A stretch of 64,000 nucleotides of DNA from Chlorobium ferrooxidans DSM 13031 (GCF_000168715.1 NZ_AASE01000001.1:240153-304152), one strand, 5' to 3'; positions 10,078 to 19,182 are shown, counted from the first letter of the stretch. Made by a program: numbers and translations. The notes: a model not told the origin generated them from the sequence alone.

Positions 10078-10815
10078 CTAAAAATTAAGCGCATAGCCAT
10101 CAGGATAAAACCCTTTGATGATCTCCACCACCGCTTCCGGACTCTCTTCGAGATAGATAAATCCAAGATCCTCTTCGCTGATATAGCCCTTCTCCTGCAG
10201 CATGGTCTCCTTGATCCAGCGGTAAAAACCATCCCAGTAGCTCTTCCCCATCAGAATGACCGGAAACCGTTCGCTTTTGCCGGTCTGAATCAGTGTTATG
10301 GCTTCCGATACTTCATCGAGCGTTCCAAAACCACCCGGCAGGGCTATGAAGGCCTGCGCATATTTCAGAAACATCACTTTCCGGACAAAAAAATATTGAA
10401 AGCTGACCAGTTTATCCTGATCGATATAGCGGTTTGGATTCTGCTGGTTGGGGAGCTTGATATTGAAACCGATGGAAACACCTCCGGCACTCTGCGCGCC
10501 CCTGTTCGCGGCCTCCATAACCCCCGGCCCTCCGCCGGTAATCACCGCAAACCCTTCGGCGGCAAGCAGTGTTCCGAGCTTCTCGGCCAGGAGGTATTCA
10601 GGGCTGCCTTCAGCCACTCTCGTAGAGCCGAAAACGGTCACCGCCGGACCGGCATCGGACATCGTCTCAAAACCGCTGACAAATTCCGCCATAATTTTGA
10701 AGACCCGCCACCCGTCAACCATGAAATCACTTTCACGGGTAAACCCTGGTCGTTTCGATACAGAGAGCCCGCGTTTTTTTCCTTCATCCTCTGAAGAACC
10801 TGGTGCACCTGCCAT
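10078..10815 (-). CDS. LOG-family Rossmann protein
   Basis: A 245-residue homologue of LOG enzymes, which hydrolyse cytokinin-type or other nucleoside 5'-monophosphates to free base and ribose phosphate. The signatures GGGPGVMEAANRGA and PGGFGTLDE are intact. The physiological substrate in bacteria is usually unknown. The frame extends to a TTG at 10824, but that codon abuts the AAGGAG ribosome-binding site, so the ATG at 10813-10815, nine bases after it, is the better start. It lies 26 bp downstream of trpG on the same strand. Confidence 0.9.
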   Translation of the reverse strand: MAGAPGSSEDEGKKRGLSVSKRPGFTRESDFMVDGWRVFKIMAEFVSGFETMSDAGPAVTVFGSTRVAEGSPEYLLAEKLGTLLAAEGFAVITGGGPGVMEAANRGAQSAGGVSIGFNIKLPNQQNPNRYIDQDKLVSFQYFFVRKVMFLKYAQAFIALPGGFGTLDEVSEAITLIQTGKSERFPVILMGKSYWDGFYRWIKETMLQEKGYISEEDLGFIYLEESPEAVVEIIKGFYPDGYALNF

Positions 10816-10841
10816 AAGCTTCAACTCCTTTCAGCCGGATA

Positions 10842-11405
10842 CTACAGTTCAAGAAAATTTCTGATGATCTTTTTCCCTTCGGCAGTCATGATCGATTCGG
10901 GATGAAACTGGACGCCATAGAGCAGAAACTGCTCCGAATCCATTCCCATAATGACCCCGTCTTCAGTCCAGGCCCGGATGGCAAGGGTATCAGGAAGTGT
11001 CTCCCGTTCAACAATAAGCGAGTGGTACCTGGTAGCAACGAAAGGATTGTCAACCCCGGCAAAAATCCCCCGGTTGTCATGATAGACCAGAGAGGTCTTG
11101 CCATGCATGATACTGGCCGCACGCACCACCTTTCCGCCAAGCGCTGCACCGATTGACTGGTGACCGAGGCATACTCCGAGGAGAGGTATGCGACCCTTCA
11201 CTTCGTGAATCAGAGGCACTGAAACTCCCGCGTCATCAGGAGTACCCGGTCCGGGAGAGATCACAATCTTGGCCGGAGATCGTGCTATAATCTCCTCGAC
11301 AGAGAGCTCATCATTGCGATAGACCTCAACCGTTTCACCGGACTCTCCGATATACTGAACAAGGTTATAGGTAAATGAATCATAGTTGTCAACAACAAGA
11401 ATCAT
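10842..11405 (-). CDS. trpG: Anthranilate / aminodeoxychorismate synthase glutamine amidotransferase subunit
   Basis: A 187-residue class I glutamine amidotransferase that supplies ammonia to chorismate-using synthases for tryptophan or folate. The catalytic triad is visible: Cys79 in GVCLGHQ, His168 and Glu170 in QFHPES. SPGPGTPDDAG is the usual oxyanion region. No trpE or pabB lies beside it, so it may serve both TrpE and PabB, as in other organisms with one amidotransferase. It follows the GlmU-like gene by 17 bp. Confidence 0.92.
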   Translation of the reverse strand: MILVVDNYDSFTYNLVQYIGESGETVEVYRNDELSVEEIIARSPAKIVISPGPGTPDDAGVSVPLIHEVKGRIPLLGVCLGHQSIGAALGGKVVRAASIMHGKTSLVYHDNRGIFAGVDNPFVATRYHSLIVERETLPDTLAIRAWTEDGVIMGMDSEQFLLYGVQFHPESIMTAEGKKIIRNFLEL

Positions 11406-11422
11406 GGATATCCGCTTAAACG

Positions 11423-12673
11423 TTATACAAATAGCTGAAGTGTACGTTCCGTTCCGGCGACAAAACGGAACATGGCCTCATAAGCGCTGCTCATCACAAC
11501 CTGGCGGCGCTCCATGACCTTTCTTGCCGTCTGAACAGCCCGCTCAATCTCATAGGGGACAAATCCCCTGTGACCACCCCAGGAAAAAGAGGGCACCTCT
11601 TTCGGGGGAAACCCTCCATCAAAAACATTTGCCCCGGTTCCGACAACGGTTCCGGTGTTGAACATGGAGTTGATGGAGCTTTTACAGTGATCCCCCATCA
11701 ACAGTCCGAGAAACTGCAAACCGGTCATCTGTTCGCGGCCATTGAGCAGAAGGGTGATCCGGCTGTAATTATTTTTAAGATCGCTTGTATTGGTACCCGC
11801 CCCGAGGTTGCACCATGACGAGATATAGGAGTGACCGAGAAAACCATCGTGCTGTTTGTTGGCAAACGGCTCGATAATGGAGTCTTCAACCTCTCCTCCG
11901 ATTCGGGAGGCGGTCCCGATAAAAACATTGCTGTATATTTTAGCGCCGATCTTTGCCCGTGACCAGGGGGACAGAAAAACATTCTGCATCAGCACGGCCT
12001 GCGGATCCACAACCGCACCGGCACCGATGGCAACAAAACCATCATCGGCATCAAGCACCGCACCGGCGCGGACAACCGCACCGGGACCAACATAGATATT
12101 CGAACGGTTAACAATAGCGGCCGCCGGGTGAACATCGCCTTCAATACGACCAAGTTCGAGGGTTGCGGCGTCCCGCTGCAGTTCATCGGTGTGATAGGCG
12201 ATAACATCCCAGATGTTGCTGATCAGCCTGAACCCCGTAACCGCCTCCGTAACAAGCTCGGCAGCAATCCGGCGGGTATCGATGAGGTCCGGCATCATAC
12301 CGGATTCATCGGTAATGAGACTCCTCTGCACCCGGGCAAAGAGCAGATCACTGCCCTGCATATAACCCCTGCCCGATTCAAGGGCACCATCAATAATTAT
12401 CCCGGCAGCGGTCTCCTCACAGACCAGCCGGCCGTTGACCAGCAGCAGATCATCCTCGACTACTCTGTTGATAACACATTCGGGGTGCTGTTCAGCATAG
12501 AACGGGGCAAGATAGCGGCGAAGATGCCAGCCAAGCGTCACCTCACCCCGGGTGAAGTGCTCAAACTTTTCGCGAAGAGAGCGGAAACCGGTATGGAGGC
12601 CGTAAACCGGCTTGAGATTGACAAGCGGCTTCAGTTCATGAACCCTGGTGTCTTCAAAAATGATAACCTGCAT
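11423..12673 (-). CDS. GlmU-like sugar nucleotidyltransferase/acyltransferase (Bacteroidetes type)
   Basis: A 416-residue protein with a degenerate nucleotidyltransferase N-terminus and a left-handed beta-helix from about residue 180 (PAAAIVNRSNIYVGPGAVVRAGAVLDADDG, broken into hexapeptide turns). It resembles the alternative GlmU family of Bacteroidetes/Chlorobi, thought to make UDP-N-acetylglucosamine for peptidoglycan and LPS. The classical GxGxRM loop is not visible at the N-terminus, so the first activity is less certain than the acyltransferase-like half. It heads a run with trpG and the LOG gene. Confidence 0.8.
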   Translation of the reverse strand: MQVIIFEDTRVHELKPLVNLKPVYGLHTGFRSLREKFEHFTRGEVTLGWHLRRYLAPFYAEQHPECVINRVVEDDLLLVNGRLVCEETAAGIIIDGALESGRGYMQGSDLLFARVQRSLITDESGMMPDLIDTRRIAAELVTEAVTGFRLISNIWDVIAYHTDELQRDAATLELGRIEGDVHPAAAIVNRSNIYVGPGAVVRAGAVLDADDGFVAIGAGAVVDPQAVLMQNVFLSPWSRAKIGAKIYSNVFIGTASRIGGEVEDSIIEPFANKQHDGFLGHSYISSWCNLGAGTNTSDLKNNYSRITLLLNGREQMTGLQFLGLLMGDHCKSSINSMFNTGTVVGTGANVFDGGFPPKEVPSFSWGGHRGFVPYEIERAVQTARKVMERRQVVMSSAYEAMFRFVAGTERTLQLFV

Positions 12674-12935
12674 TCTGCAAAGGGCGTATTTTACTATTTA
12701 CCGTCAGGATATTTACAGCAGCTCGTGTTACTCGATGGTGTGCAGGTAACAAAACTGTGACAAGAACGCGGCAAAAATTCGAGAAAGAAAAAACGGCTGC
12801 TGATGGTAAAGGTAAATCCAACAAACCGTAAAGTAAACAGAAAGCCAAAAATGAGACTATTGACTTAAGGTACGACAAATAGAGAAAGTTTTGCAATTCG
12901 AGCGCATCGGAAGCTGTCGGAAGGAGCGCGAGACA

Positions 12936-13874
12936 TTACGCATTTTTTGGCTCAGAGTCCTCTGAAAGGTCACAGAGCATCGTGATGCCATTTGGCACAA
13001 CCGATATGGCAACCCTGCCCTGAATGTCATCATAGACCTCTCCATCCATATGCATGACATCGGGCTCCGTCAGGGTGACGTCAACAGCTTTCGCCTTGCA
13101 GTAAATCACTTTAGGATCGCTGATCTGGGTTCCGTTGAGGTATTTGAACACATAGGGGAAAAACTCGAGTTTCGTGATCCCCTTGAGAATACACACATCC
13201 AGCAAACCATCCGTAATTTCGGCCTGAGGTGCAATCCGGAACTTCCCGCCCTCAACTTTGCCGTTCGAAACCGAAAAAGCAAAAACCGGCTCATCAAGCT
13301 CCAGAACAGAGTTTTCAAGCGTGATGGTAATCTTCATTTTCGGTGCCGAATAGCCTGCAAGCACTGTCAAAAGCGCATAGAGGTAGGCAAGCTCTCCTTT
13401 CAGCCAGGGCGCACCCTTGACACTCTTGGCGACCCTGCCGGTAAAACCGATACCGAGGGAGTTGATGAAAAAGCGGTTATCAGAATTTGCGAATGCCACT
13501 CTGCCGAGATCAACCTCCCTGCTCCCGGAATTAAAAAAATGGCTGATACCCCGCCGCTGCCTCCTGGCAGGATTCAGGGTTTTGATAAAATCATTACCCG
13601 ACCCGAAGGGCAATATCCCGACCGTACACCCTTCGCCGGCAACAGCATTGACTACTTCATGAAGCGTACCGTCACCACCGCACGAAATAATGCTGGTACG
13701 CTGACGGTGTTCGGCCCGGGCAATCACTCCTGCATGGCCTGCATGAGTGGTTCTGACCATCACGGACTCCTGACTTTCAGTCACAAGGGCTTCAAGCCAT
13801 GCTGACTTACGGGAGGCCCGGCCCTTGTCTGCAGCGGGATTGAAAATAAAAAGGTAACGGGAACGGTTCGTCAT
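12936..13874 (-). CDS. Diacylglycerol kinase family lipid kinase
   Basis: A 312-residue YegS/BmrU/DgkB-type kinase. The N-terminal domain has FNPAADKG and the ATP-binding GGDGT at residues 66-70, then PFGSGNDFIKTL. The C-terminal beta-sandwich includes SNGKVEGGKFRIAP and DGLLDVCI. It probably phosphorylates diacylglycerol or a related lipid at the membrane. It lies 30 bp downstream of the phosphatase gene. The 12674-12935 gap downstream holds nothing recognisable. Confidence 0.9.
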   Translation of the reverse strand: MTNRSRYLFIFNPAADKGRASRKSAWLEALVTESQESVMVRTTHAGHAGVIARAEHRQRTSIISCGGDGTLHEVVNAVAGEGCTVGILPFGSGNDFIKTLNPARRQRRGISHFFNSGSREVDLGRVAFANSDNRFFINSLGIGFTGRVAKSVKGAPWLKGELAYLYALLTVLAGYSAPKMKITITLENSVLELDEPVFAFSVSNGKVEGGKFRIAPQAEITDGLLDVCILKGITKLEFFPYVFKYLNGTQISDPKVIYCKAKAVDVTLTEPDVMHMDGEVYDDIQGRVAISVVPNGITMLCDLSEDSEPKNA

Positions 13875-13903
13875 TCTGGGTACATAAAAAAATCATCTGA
13901 AAT

Positions 13904-14410
13904 TCAGCTCCTCCCGGAGTGCTGTGCAAGATACGGGTAATGCTCGAACATCCGCTCAAGAATCTGTTCACATGCCAGAGAGAGATCCTCTGCGACACCT
14001 TCAAACTCCCTGAACGTCCCGTAATAGGGGTCTGCAACCTCGTCACCGGAACGGCCCTCAACAAACTCCAGTACCCTGTGGATACGGGGTTGATCGTGAG
14101 ACGGAAAAAAAGTCAGTATCTCCTCATAATTCTCGTGATCCATGGTAAATATCCAGTCATACTCATGCAGATCATGCTCCCGGGCACCACGGGCCCGCAC
14201 TGAAGAGATATCAATCCCAAGCGGCTGGAGCACCGCTATGGCACGATCATCAGGCGGTGAACCCTCCTGGTAACTGACTGTACCGGCGGAACTGACTGAA
14301 AAAAAGTGCCGGAGATCATGTCGAACAAGCAGATCACAAAAAACACCTTCCGCCATTGGAGAACGGCAGATGTTTTCATAGCAGATAAAAACAACCCTGA
14401 TTTTATTAAT
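13904..14410 (-). CDS. Low-molecular-weight protein-tyrosine phosphatase, non-standard start
   Basis: The product removes phosphate from phosphotyrosine or acts in arsenate reduction; the family has both. The P-loop CYENICRS is encoded at 14360-14383 and the catalytic aspartate in DPYYGTF. A frame starting at the first ATG (14354-14356) would begin just after the P-loop and be dead. Reading upstream gives NKIRVVFICYENICRSPMAEG, an almost ideal family N-terminus. However, there is no ATG, GTG or TTG between an in-frame TAA (14423-14425) and the P-loop; ATT at 14408-14410 is the best-placed codon. It is either an ATT start or a gene that has lost its start. Confidence 0.72.
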   Translation of the reverse strand: MNKIRVVFICYENICRSPMAEGVFCDLLVRHDLRHFFSVSSAGTVSYQEGSPPDDRAIAVLQPLGIDISSVRARGAREHDLHEYDWIFTMDHENYEEILTFFPSHDQPRIHRVLEFVEGRSGDEVADPYYGTFREFEGVAEDLSLACEQILERMFEHYPYLAQHSGRS

Positions 14411-14662
14411 AATATTTTCGTTTTATTATTCAGACAATATTATTCTTGCAATAAGAAGAACAAGCACTCTCCTGCAGGTAAAATTATATGCAAGTATGAA
14501 TACAATATCTTGCAAAAAAAGGAAATACCGGCACTGCTCATGAAGCGATCCTCTCTACGATATCAACATGAAACGCTTGCTGTCTATAACAAACAGTGCG
14601 CAGATCACCGGTACGAAAAAGCCTCAGGGGGAGTTTTGATAACAAGCGTTTTGGACTGAAAC
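14411..14662. other. AT-rich intergenic region
   Basis: This 252-bp tract separates the leftward phosphatase from the rightward regulator. It is AT-rich and must hold both promoters. The open frame across it (14306-14659, rightward) overlaps the phosphatase P-loop and resembles no known protein, so it is not called. Confidence 0.4.
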
Positions 14663-15889
14663 ATGAAAAAATGCCCGGTATCAAAATTGCCCGTACAGGA
14701 AAAACCTGAATGGATCTCTCCGCATAGTGAAGATGGCTATAACACCATATTCAAGTGCATCGGCGAGGACATCGTGCTGATGTCACACCAGGCGAACAGG
14801 GATATTACTCTTGCCGGTATTAAAATCAACCGGTTTCAGGATGTGCTCACTGATCTTGAGCTGACCGATAAACCCCTCTATATCATTGCGGACTTTGAAC
14901 ATGTAAGAGCCATAGCATACAGGTACAAAAAAGATATGCTCAACTTCATCTACAATTGGGGCCGCAATATCCGGCTTGCCGTACTCTACAATATCCATCC
15001 CGATATCGCAATTGAGATGGAAACCTTCCAGTCTCTTTCTTCTGAAAAAACCAGGCTTCTCTGTGCTGAAAACTATAGAGAAGCCTTAGAGACCGTGCTC
15101 TCATTCAAATCAGGCAAGCCCTTCCCTGCCTCTCAGGAAAACAGTAAGGACAAAAGCTATGAACTGCTCAAAAACGAGTTTCTCGCCGTTACAGCCCGTA
15201 TGAGTCTCCTGCAGATGACAAACCAGCAGATCAATATCCCTCCTGCTGAAAACAGCCTTCATCCTTTTTTCAGGGCAATTAAAAGTCTGCAAAGTGATCT
15301 GCATGCCCTCAACAAAGAGCATCAGCTGCAGCTGGAACAGTTGAAAACCGAATATGAAGAACAACTATCCAAAACAAATATCCGGTTGAACGCAGAGATC
15401 GAACTGAACAGACAAACGATCTGTAATCTCGAACAGGAAAAGAGCTCCCTGAAAGGGAAAATTGCCGTTCAGGAGATTGAACTCAACAGGGTATCCGCAG
15501 CGGTCAATAAAAACAGCACGGTGGCCGAGAAGCTGTGCAGCACCATTCATATACTTGACATTGACCCTGAAGTAAAACAAAAGATGTTAACGATTTGCAG
15601 GTCACTGATTGCAGCGGAAACATTTGAAACACGTTACGTCAATCCGGCGATTGACGTAAACGATTCAGAATTCCTTCTGCAGCTTCAGAAAAAATACCCC
15701 GGCCTTAATCATCGGGAACTGAGGCTCGCACTGCTGGTAAAAATGAATTACAACAACACGCAGATTGCCCGTACACTCGGCATATCAAAACGTGGTGCTG
15801 AAAGTATCCGTTACCGCATGCATAAAAAACTGGGCATTAAAAAACATCAGTCAATCAAGAACTGTCTTCTTGAGATTACAGCACCATAA
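14663..15889 (+). CDS. Coiled-coil regulator with LuxR-type HTH (long paralogue)
   Basis: A 408-residue protein of unknown target. Residues 1-150 form an unrecognised alpha/beta sensor-like domain (IIADFEHVRAIAYRYKK, IRLAVLYNIHP), perhaps STAS-like. About 200-300 is a long charged coiled coil. The C-terminus from about 335 is a GerE/LuxR-type HTH (LNHRELRLALLVKMNYNNTQ, ARTLGISKRGAESIRYRMHK), of the kind seen in Bacteroidetes/Chlorobi signalling proteins. No receiver domain or transmembrane segment is visible, so any signal is probably sensed in the cytoplasm. A short paralogue follows 298 bp downstream. Confidence 0.75.
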   Translation: MKKCPVSKLPVQEKPEWISPHSEDGYNTIFKCIGEDIVLMSHQANRDITLAGIKINRFQDVLTDLELTDKPLYIIADFEHVRAIAYRYKKDMLNFIYNWGRNIRLAVLYNIHPDIAIEMETFQSLSSEKTRLLCAENYREALETVLSFKSGKPFPASQENSKDKSYELLKNEFLAVTARMSLLQMTNQQINIPPAENSLHPFFRAIKSLQSDLHALNKEHQLQLEQLKTEYEEQLSKTNIRLNAEIELNRQTICNLEQEKSSLKGKIAVQEIELNRVSAAVNKNSTVAEKLCSTIHILDIDPEVKQKMLTICRSLIAAETFETRYVNPAIDVNDSEFLLQLQKKYPGLNHRELRLALLVKMNYNNTQIARTLGISKRGAESIRYRMHKKLGIKKHQSIKNCLLEITAP

Positions 15890-15892
15890 CAT

Positions 15893-15916
15893 CCACTGAT
15901 CATTGACGATCAGTGG
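15893..15916 (+). terminator. Hairpin just after the long regulator
   Basis: CCACTGATC (15893-15901) pairs perfectly with GATCAGTGG (15908-15916) around a 6-base loop, four bases after the stop codon. No U-run follows, so it may be an mRNA 3'-end stabiliser or a weak terminator. The rest of the gap to 16187 is AT-rich and shows no gene. Confidence 0.35.
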
Positions 15917-16187
15917 CGTATTGCCTCCAGTGCGGCTCTTACTGAAATTCCGGATAAAGTGATACTTAATGGCGTGAATATCATATAAAGAAGAGTACTT
16001 TTTAAAAAAAAGAGTAAAATATGTTCGTTTTAATGAATTTATTACACATATTACACTTACCAACACGTCAAAGCGAACGGCATTAAGATAATGAAGACGC
16101 GCCGCCGGTAGGCTCCGGGATTTGAATCTTTTAGCGTTATCGTGACAGATCAAGTCGAACATCGAAAAAAACCAGAAAAGTATTACA

Positions 16188-16691
16188 ATGACTACCAATG
16201 CAGAACTGAACAAAAAGTCCACTCTCGAATTCGAAAAAGAGATCGCAGAGCTTAAAACCCGGATTGCTACACAGGATATGGAGCTCACAAGAGTCTCGAC
16301 CGCAATCGCAGAAAAAACCACAGCCCTCCGTAATCTGCTCGACCAGATATACGCGCTGGAAATAGATACCAATATCAAAAGGGAGATGACCGACTCTTGC
16401 CTGAGCCTGATCGAGACGGAAACTATTGAAAAACGGCTGAACATCGAACTGACCGAGTCAGACTCTTTCTTTTTATCCAGGCTTCAGAAAAAACATCCCA
16501 ATCTCAACCAGCGTGAACTGAGAATAAGCCTGCTGGTTAAACTTAACTACGACACAAGGGAGATTGCCCGTTCTGTCGGTATAACGACCAGAGGCATGGA
16601 AAGCATCCGCTACAGAATGCACAAAAAGCTTTCTCTTGGAAAACACCAGTCAATAAAAACCTACCTCTCCGATTTCGCTGTATCACTCTAA
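16188..16691 (+). CDS. Short coiled-coil LuxR-type HTH protein (paralogue)
   Basis: A 167-residue protein that aligns with the last 140 residues of the regulator at 14663-15889 and lacks its N-terminal sensor-like domain. Residues 8-50 are coiled coil; 105-160 form the HTH (LNQRELRISLLVKLNYDTRE, ARSVGITTRGMESIRYRMHK). Most HTH positions are identical between the two. A shared coiled coil plus a shared HTH suggests hetero-oligomers, or competition for the same DNA sites, with the short form acting as a modulator. This is inference from sequence only. Confidence 0.75.
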   Translation: MTTNAELNKKSTLEFEKEIAELKTRIATQDMELTRVSTAIAEKTTALRNLLDQIYALEIDTNIKREMTDSCLSLIETETIEKRLNIELTESDSFFLSRLQKKHPNLNQRELRISLLVKLNYDTREIARSVGITTRGMESIRYRMHKKLSLGKHQSIKTYLSDFAVSL

Positions 16692-16716
16692 GCGATCGAT
16701 CGACATGTTTTACCAT

Positions 16717-16746
16717 AAAAAGCTTCAGCTCACACTGAAGCTTTTT
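16717..16746. terminator. Bidirectional terminator between the short regulator and the aldehyde dehydrogenase
   Basis: AAAAAGCTTCAG (16717-16728) and CTGAAGCTTTTT (16735-16746) form a perfect 12-bp stem with a 6-base loop. Each strand ends in a U-run, so both convergent genes can stop here. The TGA of the dehydrogenase lies inside the left arm. Confidence 0.88.
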
Positions 16747-18101
16747 ACGTTTACGAACTCACGAATCCCGTAAAGCGCGAGCTCACGTCCATATCCCGAC
16801 TCCTTGATACCCCCGAACGGCATTGCCGGATCCGATTTCACCATACTGTTGATAAAGCAGTTCCCGGCATCAAGCTGATCAGCAACCGCAAGCGCCCTGT
16901 CGGTACTGGCTGAAAAAACCGCTGAGCCCAGTCCGTAGGGAGTGTCATTGGCTATACGAACCGCTTCATGGTCATCGTGAGCTTCAATAAGGGTTGCAAC
17001 CGGACCGAATGTCTCTTCACTGTAGGTCACCATCCCCTTGCAAACTCCGGAGAGGAGTGTCGGAGGATAGAAAAATCCGCGCCCTGAAGGGAGTTCTCCG
17101 CCGCAGAGCAGCCGTGCACCCCCGGAGAGAGTCCGGAGAACCTGCTGGTGAAGCTGAAGGCGAAGATCCGCGCGTGCAAGCGGACCGACGTCAACTGCAG
17201 GGTCGAAAGGATCGCCCATCACGGAGGAGTGCATCCGCTGCAGCAGAAGATTTTCAAACTCACTGAACACTCTGGAGTGCACAATAAAACGTTTGGCGGA
17301 AATACAGCTTTGACCGCTGTTCAGAAGACGGGACGCCGCACAGAGTGCAACGGCCCGGTTCAACTCGGCATCATCAAGCACGATATAGGGATCACTGCCG
17401 CCAAGCTCAAGAACAGTTCTTTTCAGCGCCCTCCCGGCCTTTGCGGCAACAGCACGTCCGGCAGCGGTGCTTCCGGTGAGCGATACCCCCTGCACAGAAG
17501 GATGGTCAATCATGAAACCGCTCAGACGGTCAACATCCTCAAGATCCGTATGAACTGCCCGGTAGAGATGTTCCGGAAACCCTGCATCACGGAAAAGCTG
17601 TTCAATGGCAATCGCTGAACCGGTTACATTGGGGGCATGTTTAAGCAAAACACCGTTGCCGGCCATGATTGCCGGTACGGCAAACCGGAAGACCTGCCAG
17701 AAGGGGAAATTCCAGGGCATGATACCGAGCACAAGACCGATCGGCTCAAATTTAACTACACCCTTTGCTCCGCCGTCAAGCTCACTGCGTTCCGGCTTTA
17801 AAAACGACTCGGCATGCTCTGCATAGTAGTCACAGACCAGGGCTGATTTCTGCACTTCGGCAACCGCCTGTGAAAACGGCTTGCCCATTTCGAGGCTTAT
17901 CTGTGCTGCATGCCTCTCTTTTTCAACACGAAGAAGTGTTGCCAGCCGCTTCATCAGTTCAACGCGCCTGAAGAGTGGCTCTTTTTTCCAGAAACGGTAC
18001 TCCCGGTCGGCAGAAGTAATAACGGCTTCAATCTGGGCGGATGTCATCACGGAATATTCGGCAATCGGTTCTTCCGTAGAGGGATTGACGGTAATGATCA
18101 T
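16725..18101 (-). CDS. NAD(P)-dependent aldehyde dehydrogenase (succinate-semialdehyde type)
   Basis: A 458-residue aldehyde dehydrogenase closest in size and motifs to the shorter succinate-semialdehyde dehydrogenases. Family landmarks are the PWNFPFWQ cofactor region, SLTGSTAAGRAVA, the general base in LELGGSDPYIVL, and the nucleophile in NSGQSCISAKRF. The frame extends to a TTG at 18146, but ATG at 18101 (MIITVNPSTEEPIAEY) fits the usual N-terminus. The physiological aldehyde is not shown by the sequence; the succinate semialdehyde assignment is inference. It follows rsgA and recG on the same strand. Confidence 0.88.
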   Translation of the reverse strand: MIITVNPSTEEPIAEYSVMTSAQIEAVITSADREYRFWKKEPLFRRVELMKRLATLLRVEKERHAAQISLEMGKPFSQAVAEVQKSALVCDYYAEHAESFLKPERSELDGGAKGVVKFEPIGLVLGIMPWNFPFWQVFRFAVPAIMAGNGVLLKHAPNVTGSAIAIEQLFRDAGFPEHLYRAVHTDLEDVDRLSGFMIDHPSVQGVSLTGSTAAGRAVAAKAGRALKRTVLELGGSDPYIVLDDAELNRAVALCAASRLLNSGQSCISAKRFIVHSRVFSEFENLLLQRMHSSVMGDPFDPAVDVGPLARADLRLQLHQQVLRTLSGGARLLCGGELPSGRGFFYPPTLLSGVCKGMVTYSEETFGPVATLIEAHDDHEAVRIANDTPYGLGSAVFSASTDRALAVADQLDAGNCFINSMVKSDPAMPFGGIKESGYGRELALYGIREFVNVKSFSVS

Positions 18102-18186
18102 GGAGCGTAAGGGTTCAAAATGGGTAAGGTGCTGTTCGATAAACAAGATGATCCGGAGTGACGGGAACCGGATGAACCGGTTTCAG

Positions 18187-19137
18187 TCACTCCAGGCTGT
18201 AGTAGATTGCAAGATAACTCTCATAACGTGCCGGATCAATGCCTCCTGCATGAACCGCTCTCTGAACTCCGCATCCCGGCTCCTCAGTATGCGAACACGA
18301 AGAGAATGCGCAATCAGGCATAACGGCAAGAAACTCCCTGAAATAAAACCGCAGATTTTCCCTGGTGATGTCGGAAAGATTAAACTCCCGGATTCCAGGA
18401 GTATCAATCACATAACCGCCATCGGGAAGCGGAAGCATCACCGAATTGCTGGTGGTGTGGACCCCTTTTCCGGTCTTCAGGTTGGTTCTTCGCGTTTTGA
18501 GCTGTTTGTGTCCAAAAAGCAGATTAATCAGGGTTGACTTTCCGACTCCGGAATGACCGCTGAATGCGGAAAGTTTGCCGCCAAGGGCCTGCCGAAGCGG
18601 CTGGAGTGATGCCTGCTCACAGACACTGGTATAAAAAACAGAATACCCGAGTTGATGGTAAGGCTCCATCAAGGCAGCAATAAGTGCAGCGTCTGCAAGA
18701 TCCATCTTGTTCACAACAATGAGCACATCAAGCTGCTCGGACTCTGCAAACGCCAGATAACGATCGACCAGACGGGTGCTGAGGGGCGGATCAAACGATG
18801 AAACCACAACAACCAGCTGATCAATATTGGCCGCGATAACCTGAATTTTCTCCTTGCTGCGATTTCGGCGAATATCCCTTTTTCTTGTCAGGGCGCTCCT
18901 GCGCTGCTTCACCAGTGTAATAACCGCTTCAAACTGCTCTCTGCCGGTCTCCGTCACCTTGAGTTCAACCCGGTCGCCGACAGCAACAAGAGAGGTCTCC
19001 TCATTCTCCGTCTTTGTTCCGGGATAGGTGCGGCTCCGGAACACGCTATCATCATCAGCAACTACCGTATAGGTTGATCCTGTCGCTTCGGTAACCAGAC
19101 CGCTGCATGTTCCGGGCTGCTCATTTTTCTGTTCCAT
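18187..19137 (-). CDS. rsgA: Ribosome small-subunit GTPase RsgA
   Basis: RsgA is a circularly permuted GTPase that checks late 30S assembly. The 316-residue product has an N-terminal OB-fold, then the permuted G motifs (VNKMDLAD before GHSGVGKSTLIN), DTPGIREF, and a C-terminal zinc site (CAFSSCSHTEEPGC). It lies 45 bp downstream of recG and is followed by the aldehyde dehydrogenase, so the three genes probably share a transcript. Confidence 0.95.
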   Translation of the reverse strand: MEQKNEQPGTCSGLVTEATGSTYTVVADDDSVFRSRTYPGTKTENEETSLVAVGDRVELKVTETGREQFEAVITLVKQRRSALTRKRDIRRNRSKEKIQVIAANIDQLVVVVSSFDPPLSTRLVDRYLAFAESEQLDVLIVVNKMDLADAALIAALMEPYHQLGYSVFYTSVCEQASLQPLRQALGGKLSAFSGHSGVGKSTLINLLFGHKQLKTRRTNLKTGKGVHTTSNSVMLPLPDGGYVIDTPGIREFNLSDITRENLRFYFREFLAVMPDCAFSSCSHTEEPGCGVQRAVHAGGIDPARYESYLAIYYSLE

Positions 19138-19182
19138 ATCGTATTACAATAACATCGTAACGTATTGCCAGTTTCCCATGCA

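Noticed and set aside
14306..14659. Rightward 117-codon frame between the phosphatase and the long regulator
   Set aside because: It overlaps the phosphatase P-loop on the opposite strand and has no ribosome-binding site or family resemblance.
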